64,000 bases of DNA from contig OY969903.1 of assembly GCA_963704405.1 (NCBI GenBank), forward strand, positions 3,534,001 through 3,598,000, given 5' to 3'. The DNA comes from MFD01213-c1 sp963704405. Lineage in GTDB: Bacteria > Planctomycetota > Phycisphaerae > Tepidisphaerales > Tepidisphaeraceae. The position numbers and the translations under genes were made by a program. This document shows, piece by piece, positions 56,023 through 63,846 of the stretch. The notes under the pieces were generated by a model. It worked only from the letters and a program-made list of their open reading frames with translations. It did not search any database and was not told the DNA's origin. Each line of letters starts with the position of its first letter. Positions within the stretch are counted from its first letter, which is position 1.

Positions 56023-56355
56023 CTAGAACTTCGTGACCACGCCAACGACGACGCCGACCACTTCTTGTCGCGGCCGGAAACGAAAGCGGCAAATCACGCA
56101 GTTGTTTTCGATTTCAGCGAGTACCAGCTTGCCTTCGAGGCGATACCACCGGTGGAGCGGCGGCACGAGCGACTTATCAATAATGACAATCGAGCCGTGG
56201 CGGATGTGTTCATCTTCCAGTTCATTGCCCTGAACTCGGTAAAAAAACGTGGCTGCCGGCCGTTTTACGAGCCATTCATGGAGATTCAGGGATTGATCTT
56301 CATAGCCTTCGGCGGCGGATGGGAACCCGGCATTGATCTCTCCGACCAAAAGCAT
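56023..56355 (-). CDS. umuD: UmuD-like protein lacking the peptidase dyad
   Basis: 110 aa from ATG 56355. The likeness to UmuD is clear: GFPSAAEGYEDQSLNL around the processing site (Ala9-Gly10 in place of Cys-Gly), LVKRPAATFFYRVQG and GSIVIIDKSL. In the segment that is GDSM in active UmuD it has GNEL: the nucleophile Ser is Glu45. In the segment where the general base Lys lies (TVKK in E. coli) it has VICR: no Lys. The N-terminal arm is also short, so the protein resembles UmuD' made ready. It probably serves as the UmuC partner without RecA-driven self-cleavage (inference). Confidence 0.8.
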   Translation of the reverse strand: MLLVGEINAGFPSAAEGYEDQSLNLHEWLVKRPAATFFYRVQGNELEDEHIRHGSIVIIDKSLVPPLHRWYRLEGKLVLAEIENNCVICRFRFRPRQEVVGVVVGVVTKF

Positions 56356-56383
56356 GGCCGGATGATGTTAGGGTTTTGATCGG

Positions 56384-56402
56384 TTGTCAAGTTTGGGGAC
56401 AA
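56384..56402. promoter_or_regulatory. palindrome upstream of umuDC (possible operator)
   Basis: TTGTC-N9-GACAA lies 29-47 bp upstream of the umuD start, with TTGACA on the minus strand inside it as a possible -35 box. SOS genes are normally under LexA; the motif is a candidate operator, but no LexA box of a close relative was available to compare. Confidence 0.4.
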
Positions 56403-56699
56403 TTAAACATTCTTGGCGATCTGAAACCGTGGCCATGCACCGGAAGAATGGAGAGCAATGTACTCGCGAGTGATCGGCCCAAAATAGCCGCTTGCGGGTT
56501 TGATGCCGACGGCTTTCTGGAATTTCGTGAGGGCCGCTTTCGTTGCGGAACCAAAGCACGCTGTCTCATGCCCTGAAGAGCCGCTGCCATGTGATGCAAC
56601 GGAGAAGCCGTTATGCCGAACTTCAAATCCTTGGTGAATGTAGCGGTTGGAAAGGGAGCGACTGCAACAGTCGGCGGTGACGTGCCGATGTTGTGGCCC
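56403..56699 (-). pseudogene. fossil of a peptidoglycan-binding-like domain
   Basis: On the minus strand, an open frame without a start codon (stop TAA at 56405-56403, in-frame TGA just before its beginning) reads NGFSVASHGSGSSGHET, then ACFGSATKAALTKFQKAVG and IKPASGYFGPITREYIALH. This is the pattern of PG_binding_1 repeats (FG..T..A...FQ..., GYFGP.TR). It is the remnant of a larger cell-wall-binding protein, now sitting in front of umuDC. Confidence 0.55.
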
Positions 56700-56728
56700 T
56701 CATGGGGAGCAGTTGTTCGCGTAACATC

Positions 56729-56760
56729 AGCAGAGCGACCATTCGATCGCTCTGCTTTTT
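56729..56760 (+). terminator. intrinsic terminator without an intact gene upstream
   Basis: AGCAGAGCGA (56729-56738) and TCGCTCTGCT (56747-56756) with an 8-nt loop, then TTTTT. On the + strand it follows a decayed copy of the primase tail (56686-56720), suggesting it was its terminator. Confidence 0.7.
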
Positions 56761-56789
56761 AATGCGAGACACACTCCCAATTTTTGGCC

Positions 56790-57158
56790 TTATCGCGAAA
56801 TTGAAATCATGACAGCGGCAATAATCCCCACAATACCAACAAGGAGGAATACAATTGTTATAGCCCAGTAAACAGGTTGCAGAGCCCTGTTGACCTTATA
56901 GTCGATATTTCCAACCTTCTGACTGACACCGTACCAGACGGGAGATTTCGTTCCTTCATCGGCGATGTCAACGCCATCATTCCTCAATTTGCGGAGCTTG
57001 TATAAAATCCTACCGAATTCCGCCACTACGATCAGAAGAACACCCAAGGTGATGGGGTTTGTCAGATCCATCGGAACTAGATTTGCCTGAAAGAGAAGAA
57101 GAAAGACGCCGACGACTACCAATATTTCCACCGACACGGGTCGCATTCGAGGGTCCAT
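56790..57158 (-). CDS. small membrane protein of unknown function
   Basis: 122 aa. Three hydrophobic segments: SVEILVVVGVFLLLFQANL, NPITLGVLLIVVAEFGRIL and VYWAITIVFLLVGIVGIIAA, with a polar loop between the second and third (DGVDIADEGTKSPVWYG). No family recognised, no RBS visible. Monocistronic on the minus strand. Confidence 0.6.
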   Translation of the reverse strand: MDPRMRPVSVEILVVVGVFLLLFQANLVPMDLTNPITLGVLLIVVAEFGRILYKLRKLRNDGVDIADEGTKSPVWYGVSQKVGNIDYKVNRALQPVYWAITIVFLLVGIVGIIAAVMISISR

Positions 57159-57245
57159 GTTGCATTAAATAATATACCCGTTAGGCGGAGAGCGCAAGTA
57201 ATATGCATTACATTCGGACGGCGACAATCCATGATGGGCGCGGCA

Positions 57246-59399
57246 TTACTTAGGACACTTTTTCGGTCGCCGCATTGACCGAAGTACGAAGAACATTCCG
57301 ACAAAAGCAGTAATCGCAAAGGATTTCGGTTCCGGCACCGTTATCGCGCTACCTACCTGGGAAAGTTCGCTATACAAATCACCAGAGTACGAATTTGGGT
57401 CAAGGGCCAGGATATTTTGGGTCGTCTGGTCAATATCGTCGGCCGGTAAGCCCAGACCTTCCAGAAAACTGGTGGTCGATGGCGGCAGCCCACTTGATTG
57501 AATTTCTGCCTGTAGGTTGGTGAAACCTTGAGAATCATACGATTCATTCGTAAGACCTGATCCCGGTAGCATAGCGTTCGCGGTCGCAACATCGGAGGCG
57601 GCGCCTGAAATGGCTTCTCGATACATGTTCATGTAATACAACGCCGATTCAAGTTGAAGTCCGGCGCTTATTGAATCCGTATTTTCCAGTGCGGTCGAAT
57701 AGCGGTTATATGCGGTGTTCGCGGCTTGGAGGTACACAGCCGCGTGGCTCGCATCGACGAATTCACGAGCAAGTGTTGCGGTCAGCGACGGGCCTGAGGT
57801 CGGCAGGCTTACATTTGGAAAGCCCGTCACAACAACGGCGCTAGTGTAGTTGGGATCGGGTGGATCTTCTCCAAGGCTAACCAATTGGGGCGCAACAAGC
57901 TGTCCCCAAATAAATGAATTAGCGGAAATCAAATCGAGTTCCGGATTAGCCTTCGTGGCTATGTCGAAACCTAGATGGCCTATAATATCCAAACTCGAGG
58001 CAAAATTCTGGTACTTTGCAGGCAACACTTGCAAGGCGACGTACTCAGCAGCATTTCCAGCCGATTGGCCTCCCAGAATTAAGTCCGTCAGATTGCCCGC
58101 GAACTGAAGATCGTGTCCAGAAGCCAGCGAGATTTGTTTCCAAGATATGTTAGCTTGGACGACACTTGGAGTTGAATTAGCCACTAGAAATTGTTGCGAG
58201 TCAGGCGAAAATGCGGAGCCGTGATTTTGTATAAAGCTTGTTAGAGTTGGCGAATAGATCGAAGTTGGATTCGGAAAGGACGTGATCGAGGGCGCTTGGC
58301 TCGGAACCGGGACATTTATAGGCGTCAAAAGAAAGGCGCGGGTTTGGCCGCCCTGGTTCGTTGCCGATCCGATAATTTGACCATTGCTATTTATGCCATG
58401 CGCATCCGTGAGTGCCCATCCCGTAGGTAGCGAAGTTACGTTGTTAAGGTCTGTCAGCGTCCCGCTGGAATAAACGAATGCGTGTGCCAGCGTCTGTGCT
58501 TGGTCGATGTAGATATGTCCCACGAATGTACCGGCATCATTAATCGCGCTCGCCGAGCCTGTCACTGTCGACAATGTGAGCGTAGGACCGTTACTACCGT
58601 AAATAACTGGTGACCAATGGCCGGAGAAACCGTCGCCTGCAACCTGTCCAGCATTGTTGATGTCATATCCGCCGCCCTGCGAGGCGGGAGCGATGGGCAA
58701 CAAGCTCGTCGTTCCGTTTGAATAAGTGAACGGCTGGAAACCAAATTGCGGAGCCGTGCTCCCGACAATGTCGCCGTTATCATTGATGGCATGCGCGTAA
58801 GAATTTATTCCTGGCGCAAAAGTCTGAGTGCCGTTCAGCAAATATGCTTGAGGCGTGCCTGAAGTCGAGTACGCAGTCAATGCGATCTGGCCGCTGGCAT
58901 TTACACCTGCCGGAGTGGCGTAAGAGAAACCTGAGAGTGAGGTCAAGCCTTGGACGGGCTGCGTGTTCCTGGTCGTCCACGAAACGGGAGTAGCATGGTA
59001 ATCAAATTGGCCGGAATTCGGATAGGAAACCCCGACTATCTCACCTGTGGAGTTGATCGCCATCGCGGCACTGCCGCCAAGATCGCCAGAAAACCCGGGA
59101 AGGGCTTGTAATCCGGCATTGCTGTACAAAAAACCTTCATTTTTTGTATTGCCCGCCAACGAGGACCAACCGACCACCTGGCCTGAGTCGTTGATTCCAG
59201 CGGCATAGCTGCTGCTGCCGCCAAGCGTGCCCAAATCGGTAAAAGTGTAGTTCGTGTCGGCCCTCAGAACGGCCACAAATGACGATGCTGCGAAGATTGC
59301 CGCAACAGCCCTCGTGAATTTGAATGAAGCCCGGCGGCTGAGTGTTCTTCTGGACTTTTCCAAGTTTGCTCCCGAGATCGTCTTGCCATGAGACGACAA
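57246..59399 (-). CDS. secreted HAF-repeat PEP-CTERM protein
   Basis: 717 aa. TTG start at 59399 is assumed; a signal segment follows a basic stretch (FTRAVAAIFAASSFVAVLRA). Residues about 50-360 are HAF-type repeats (DLGTLGGSSSYAAGINDSGQ, then VVGWSS; AMAINSTGEIVG; AHAINDNGDIVG; GINSNGQIIGSA), the blades of a beta-propeller-like surface domain. The rest is a helical domain and a PEP-CTERM tail (VPEPKSFAITAFVG, then RSMRRPKK) for exosortase-type sorting. Role unknown; surface protein carried as cargo. Confidence 0.85.
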   Translation of the reverse strand: MSSHGKTISGANLEKSRRTLSRRASFKFTRAVAAIFAASSFVAVLRADTNYTFTDLGTLGGSSSYAAGINDSGQVVGWSSLAGNTKNEGFLYSNAGLQALPGFSGDLGGSAAMAINSTGEIVGVSYPNSGQFDYHATPVSWTTRNTQPVQGLTSLSGFSYATPAGVNASGQIALTAYSTSGTPQAYLLNGTQTFAPGINSYAHAINDNGDIVGSTAPQFGFQPFTYSNGTTSLLPIAPASQGGGYDINNAGQVAGDGFSGHWSPVIYGSNGPTLTLSTVTGSASAINDAGTFVGHIYIDQAQTLAHAFVYSSGTLTDLNNVTSLPTGWALTDAHGINSNGQIIGSATNQGGQTRAFLLTPINVPVPSQAPSITSFPNPTSIYSPTLTSFIQNHGSAFSPDSQQFLVANSTPSVVQANISWKQISLASGHDLQFAGNLTDLILGGQSAGNAAEYVALQVLPAKYQNFASSLDIIGHLGFDIATKANPELDLISANSFIWGQLVAPQLVSLGEDPPDPNYTSAVVVTGFPNVSLPTSGPSLTATLAREFVDASHAAVYLQAANTAYNRYSTALENTDSISAGLQLESALYYMNMYREAISGAASDVATANAMLPGSGLTNESYDSQGFTNLQAEIQSSGLPPSTTSFLEGLGLPADDIDQTTQNILALDPNSYSGDLYSELSQVGSAITVPEPKSFAITAFVGMFFVLRSMRRPKKCPK

Positions 59400-60253
59400 A
59401 AGCAGTTGCGCAGATACGAAAAGTGCCAGCTCTACCCTGTAGAGCTATCCGCATCATATCGGCACTCTCCGGGTGTACAAGGATAATCGAACAATGGCGC
59501 GGCAAAAAAAGCCTGCAATACATGCGAAAAGCCCGCAACTTGCTGCAAAATGCAATTTCGCCAAACGTCGTCGGGGCTATCGGATGGGCGGACACTGTCA
59601 AGCACGACTGGGCTCTGGTCACCGTTTCCAATCGGGCCGGTAAACCTATGTTCATTTCGATGGCGTTGATTCTTCGGTGTGAGCGCAGCCGAATGCCGAC
59701 ACGGTCGTTTTCCTCTCTTTCGTGTTATCCGAGTATTCAAAATCCTGCACGACGTTATTGCTCCCACATAAATTTCGAGCATTTGGAGTCTTGATGTATG
59801 CGTGTCGCTCATGGGAATGAGGCCAGCAAAAGGAATGACAGCCTAGGCAACCCTCGATGAACTGCCGCTCGACTGCACTGACCGATACATCATCATCTGC
59901 CGGCCGTCGGGAAGGAGCGATGTCCTGTCGGGAGCGACCGGCGGGTTCCTTGCGGCAGTCAATGCCCAGAGTGCAGCGGAGCGGCTTGACGGCCGCAGGG
60001 TGCCGGTACACTTAAGAGACGCCGGGAGAGCACGCGAGGCGGGGATGTGGGACCCGTGAATGCCTTCCGGTGGTGCAATCAGTTGTCGGTTCTTTACACC
60101 CGTCCGCAGGATTTATTCAGGGTATGGCTGTCTGATCGGAAGGGCTAGCATCTTTTGGTTCTCGACAGGAAATAGGTTCAGCATTTGCATTGCCGCTATG
60201 CCCTGCAACCAACTTATTCCGATTTTCCGTGCCGCTCTGTTACAATCCCAACC
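59400..60253. other. 854-bp intergenic region without accepted gene
   Basis: Several open frames of 60-150 codons exist on both strands, but all have irregular composition and none has an RBS. The part 59860-60060 is more G+C-rich than its flanks and has several short inverted repeats, which may be an unrecognised RNA or the remains of a gene. It should hold the promoters of the HAF protein (minus) and of the DUF262 operon (plus). Confidence 0.4.
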
Positions 60254-61411
60254 ATGACACAACAGAGTGAAGCGCTGCCGGCTGATGACTCAATTGAGAA
60301 CGAGCCCGAGGTCCAGGAACTGGAAAAAGACAGTCCGATTGCGCACATCAAAAGCGAAGTCGAGGACTCAACTTTTTCGCCGTCACATTACGAGATTGCT
60401 TCCATACCAGCCGATTACACGTTGGAAGGGTTAGTGAGCAAGTGGGCGAAGGGAAAACTCAAGATTCCAGGATTTCAGCGAAGGTTCGTTTGGACCCAAC
60501 GTCAGTCAAGCCGTTTGATCGAATCATTTCTTCTTGGATTGCCTGTCCCAGCGCTATTTCTTTACACCGACCCCGATACAGGCGATCAGCAAGTGATAGA
60601 CGGGCAACAGCGGCTGATGTCCGTAGTCCAGTTTTTTAGTGGTGCTTTTCAGAATGCTAATATGGGGAAAGACAAGCCTTTTTGCCTCGTCGGTCTTGGC
60701 GAGGACAGTCCTTATGCTGGCAATACTGCACAGGATCTGGAAGAGCATTTCCCTGCCAAGTTTGCGAAACTAAATGACGCAGTCATGCGAGCATTCGTGA
60801 TCAAACAGCTTGACCCAACGGACGCGACGAGCATATATCACATCTTTGAAAGATTAAATACAGGAGGGTCGCAACTCCTTGGTCAGGAAATCCGCAACTG
60901 CGTCTATCACGGGGCTTTTAACGAGCTTCTCAACTCCGTCAACACTGACCCAAATTGGCGTAAGATTATTGGGAAGCCAGTGGCAGATAGCAGAATGCGC
61001 GATGTGGAAATGATCCTGCGATTTTTCGCACTCTACTTCTTTGCCAACGATTACAAGAAACCGATGAAGGATTTTCTATCCACGGCGATGAAGCGAAAAC
61101 GCTCTCTCACCGACGCCGAAACCAGCGCATTAGGGGAGACATTCCGAAACACATGCACTCGTTTGATCGGCGCTTTGGGAAACTTTCCCTTTCACGGTGA
61201 GGGCGGCAGGATGAACCCGGCCGTTTTCGACGCTGTTTTCACCACGGTGGCTCGGCACCCCGGGACCCTCGCGAGTAATTTCAAGGATCGACATGATGCA
61301 CTCATTAATAGTGTCGATTTTTCGGAAAGCACCTCCGAATCCACAACCGACGTCAAGGTTGTAAAGACTCGCCTCGACCTCGCTAATGAGAGACTATTTG
61401 GCCTAGAATGA
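60254..61411 (+). CDS. DUF262 (GmrS-like) protein
   Basis: 385 aa from ATG 60254. N-terminal ParB/Srx-like DUF262 core: ADYTLEGLVSKWAKGKLKIP then GFQRRFVWTQRQSSRLIES, LPVPALFLYTDPD and the hallmark VIDGQQRLMSVVQFFSG, which in GmrS/SspE-type proteins binds NTP. Then HIFERLNTGGSQLLGQEIRN, and a helical C-terminus. There is no DUF1524 HNH nuclease domain, which in GmrSD supplies DNA cleavage; a HEPN gene follows instead, overlapped by ATGA. Such proteins are anti-phage defence or modified-DNA sensors; here the effector could be the HEPN RNase (inference). Confidence 0.85.
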   Translation: MTQQSEALPADDSIENEPEVQELEKDSPIAHIKSEVEDSTFSPSHYEIASIPADYTLEGLVSKWAKGKLKIPGFQRRFVWTQRQSSRLIESFLLGLPVPALFLYTDPDTGDQQVIDGQQRLMSVVQFFSGAFQNANMGKDKPFCLVGLGEDSPYAGNTAQDLEEHFPAKFAKLNDAVMRAFVIKQLDPTDATSIYHIFERLNTGGSQLLGQEIRNCVYHGAFNELLNSVNTDPNWRKIIGKPVADSRMRDVEMILRFFALYFFANDYKKPMKDFLSTAMKRKRSLTDAETSALGETFRNTCTRLIGALGNFPFHGEGGRMNPAVFDAVFTTVARHPGTLASNFKDRHDALINSVDFSESTSESTTDVKVVKTRLDLANERLFGLE

Positions 61412-61995
61412 GCCTCGCGATTTTCGAAAATTTCCTAAACTTCGCCGAGAGCGCAATACGCGCCAAGGCAGATTTGCCGTTTGCGATAGATGCCGCAGAA
61501 ATCGAAAATGCGTTGGTGAACTATGGAGTGGTACTGCTACACGCGCATATGGAGCAATGTCTTCGATCCGCATTCGAAGCAAGGTGCGCGCGATGCAGCG
61601 ATTTCGAACTTCGAACACTTACTCTTTCAATACGAGACAAAGAGACGGGAAAAATAGGGCTCTCATCAGTGAAAGACACATTAGCTCGCTTTAGCAAATT
61701 GTATAAGCAACGTTTTAAGGCCCATCTCGATAATTCCGGCGTCGGCGACGGCGAGAATACTTCATGGGAATCGGTCAAAAACCAGCGACATGCAGTCGCG
61801 CACAATGGGCAGCCCGCCACTTGCAGCCTAGCCGATCTTCGCCTCTTTTATGGGGATATCAGAAAGGTTCTAGGATTTTTCTGTGACGCCATCGGACTCA
61901 GCCAGGCGGAGACCGCGGCTATTAGCCCTCTTATCGAATTGGTACCCGCGCCGCCGGTCACAGCGCCGGTAGTATCTGCCCAGGGGGGAGGCTAG
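61408..61995 (+). CDS. HEPN-domain protein (putative RNase)
   Basis: 195 aa, start ATG overlaps the DUF262 stop by 4 nt. Helical HEPN layout: N-terminal helices (ALVNYGVVLLHAHMEQCLRS), a middle linker, and the motif R-x4-H in VKNQRHAVAHNGQ (about residues 128-140), the catalytic pair of HEPN RNases. The closest type I can name is the MAE_28990/RiboL-PSP-like HEPN group that often sits beside DUF262 proteins. It probably cuts RNA upon a signal from its partner; the Pro/Ala tail is non-globular. Confidence 0.75.
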   Translation: MSLAIFENFLNFAESAIRAKADLPFAIDAAEIENALVNYGVVLLHAHMEQCLRSAFEARCARCSDFELRTLTLSIRDKETGKIGLSSVKDTLARFSKLYKQRFKAHLDNSGVGDGENTSWESVKNQRHAVAHNGQPATCSLADLRLFYGDIRKVLGFFCDAIGLSQAETAAISPLIELVPAPPVTAPVVSAQGGG

Positions 61996-62002
61996 GTGCA
62001 AT

Positions 62003-62287
62003 ATGAATAAACGTTGGAGCGAAGAGTCTGAAATGTATCGAAGTCACGAGGGTTTCTCACTCGTGGTGGGGAGTTTCCACGAATCGGATCAGGATAGCTC
62101 TTGCGAGGGTGGAATGAAGTGGGACAGTTGGCCCGCAAAATATGTTGTGGTCCCCACTCCATTCAGAATCCCCGTCCTCATGGCCGCACTTGGTGAGTTG
62201 ACGAAGACGAATGCGATCGGACAACCAGAGACTGTTCGCAAGAAAATTCTGGAGGCCCTTGACACTTTCTCGCGGCCGCAAAGCTGA
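62003..62287 (+). CDS. small third gene of the DUF262-HEPN operon
   Basis: 94 aa, 7 nt after the HEPN stop, with AGGTG just before the ATG. Polar N-terminus (MNKRWSEESEMYRSHEGFS), a strand-like section (WPAKYVVVPTPFRIPVLMAA) and a C-terminal helix (PETVRKKILEALDTF). Not recognised. The tight spacing makes it part of the operon; it could be an antitoxin-like brake on the HEPN RNase or a sensor (inference). Confidence 0.6.
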   Translation: MNKRWSEESEMYRSHEGFSLVVGSFHESDQDSSCEGGMKWDSWPAKYVVVPTPFRIPVLMAALGELTKTNAIGQPETVRKKILEALDTFSRPQS

Positions 62288-62355
62288 TTTCCGAGCGGAT
62301 AAGGCTTGTAGGGTCCGCACCGCCAACGATGGATTGCCTTCCGTAAACGAATCTT

Positions 62356-63180
62356 TTACATGCCCTCCGCGGCGGACAGGGGAGTGAGTAACATGTGCTT
62401 CGGAATATTCTGCTCAATGAATTCTTCACGCCTTGGCTGGCGCCGATAGCCGGAAAGGTGACGACGGCTTTCCACGTCGAATTGCGTGCCATCGGTCAGC
62501 TTGAAATAGTCGCCGGGCTTCACCCAAATCGATCCAAGGGGATCGCTTGTCACTTCTTTCAATGTGGAAAGCCATACCAGATTGCGGAATGCCGGACGAT
62601 CGAGAAGCAACCGCTCTGTGGTGTTGTTGCGGCGCTCCGCGGTGTTGAATGTCATCAATACGACAAAAGGGAACCGCTTAAACTCCGTTCGCGGCCGCCC
62701 GAATCGTCTCGCCAAACCGCCGCGAGCGTAAAAGTCCCGATAGCAGGCTGCCCGAAGGGCGAGCGTCTCTTGTTCTTCCCTTGAGCGATCGACTTCGAGA
62801 AAGAACATGTCCTCGAAGCGGCCGTTACTGTGCGCGCCTTGGATGCGAATGAATCCATCGGGTTTTACCAGAACCTCGCCGGCGCCTGCCTGATTCGCCG
62901 TGAATTGGAAGAGCTTAGGCCAGGTAGCGAACTCTGTAACTTCATAGCCGTGCTTCGATGCTGTAGCTATAATGGCCGCCTTTACGTCCATGATATTCAG
63001 CTCATGCCGAAGGGTAAGTTCCGATACGTGAGCTCGCTTCTCTAAATGGGTCCATCCCACCGCGGGATATTCAGCCAGGATCCCGTGGGATTCCAGAATC
63101 CCAAACGCTTTGCGGCTTAAACCATACACCGCCGGACGCTCCCAAGCGTTTTGGGGAGCACATTGCGAGCAGTTTTGCAA
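62356..63180 (-). CDS. replication-relaxation family protein, N-terminally truncated
   Basis: 274 aa as open frame. The body matches the Replic_Relax family: ERPAVYGLSRKAFGILESHG, LTLRHELNIMDVKAAIIATA, VKPDGFIRIQ, FFLEVDRSREEQETL and ACYRDFYARGG. The N-terminal winged helix is missing: the first residues (MQNCSQCAPQNA) are read antisense from DNA homologous to the integrase leader (63139-63207), so the gene has lost its 5' end to a junction there. Family members act in replication and mobilisation of plasmids and conjugative elements. Probably not functional. Confidence 0.7.
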   Translation of the reverse strand: MQNCSQCAPQNAWERPAVYGLSRKAFGILESHGILAEYPAVGWTHLEKRAHVSELTLRHELNIMDVKAAIIATASKHGYEVTEFATWPKLFQFTANQAGAGEVLVKPDGFIRIQGAHSNGRFEDMFFLEVDRSREEQETLALRAACYRDFYARGGLARRFGRPRTEFKRFPFVVLMTFNTAERRNNTTERLLLDRPAFRNLVWLSTLKEVTSDPLGSIWVKPGDYFKLTDGTQFDVESRRHLSGYRRQPRREEFIEQNIPKHMLLTPLSAAEGM

Positions 63181-63207
63181 ATGCGTTGCATTTGCGTTGG
63201 GAGTCCG

Positions 63208-63800
63208 ATGGCCTGGCTCGAAAACCGGAAGGGACGATTTCGTGTGTCGTTCCGATACGGCGGAAAAATGTACATCATGAGTTGAAGACTGAAAATGAAA
63301 AGGAGGCTCAAGCTCTGGTCGGGCGGGTAGAAGAAAATTTGATCTTACTGGAACGCGGCAAGCTCGAACCGCCGATGGACGGGGAGTTGGGCGTATTCCT
63401 CATCTCCGATGGCTAGATCAATTCAAAGCCGAAGATTGCGGAATCCCTGCCACTTTCGACGTTCTTCCGACGCTATGCCCAGGAATTCACGAAGGGTGTC
63501 ATTGTAGAAGGATTCCCCTCGACGTGGTGGCTGTGGCAGCACGGCCACACGGCGGTTGTGGGCCTCATGGGGAATAGCTGCTCCGAAACGCAGGCAACGC
63601 TCATCGTCGCACTTGCTGAGCCCGATGGAAAGATATGGCTGCTTGCTGATGGCGATGAAGCGGCCATCCTCTGCGCCAAAAGCGTCTTGTACCAGGTGTC
63701 GCCCCATCGCTTCATCCGCTGGATTCCGCTCGATGGGGGACTACAGCCTACCGATCTGTCGAAGGAAAAACTCCATCACTACCTGCGCCAGAATCCGTAG
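63208..63800 (+). pseudogene. integrase N-terminus fused to primase C-terminus (decayed)
   Basis: From ATG 63208 the sequence matches the start of the 40756 integrase (MAWLENRKGRFRVSFRYGGK); a missing base near 63268 and a TAG at 63414 (Lys codon in the integrase) break it. After STFFRRYAQEFTKG the frame passes directly into VIVEGFPSTWWLWQHGHTAV of the primase and on to PTDLSKEKLHHYLRQN, ending at TAG 63800. The join at 63497/63498 is in frame. Bases 63498-63597 equal 51907-52006 of the intact primase exactly, but the flanks diverge. A recombination product, no longer expressed as one protein. Confidence 0.85.
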
Positions 63801-63810
63801 TGCCCTCAGT

Positions 63811-63846
63811 AATTGACCGACCCGCTAAGGTCGGTCAATTTTATTT
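63811..63846 (+). terminator. terminator after the chimeric pseudogene
   Basis: AATTGACCGACC (63811-63822) and GGTCGGTCAATT (63829-63840) form a perfect 12-bp stem, then TTATTT. The last 150 bases after it hold no recognised feature. Confidence 0.9.

Noticed and set aside
59342..60011. Several frames of 100-150 codons on both strands
   Set aside because: No RBS, irregular composition, mutual overlap; kept only as an intergenic region of unknown content.
63139..63207. Possible right attachment site of the element
   Set aside because: Similar only to the integrase upstream region; it does not contain the tRNA-Gln 3' end.
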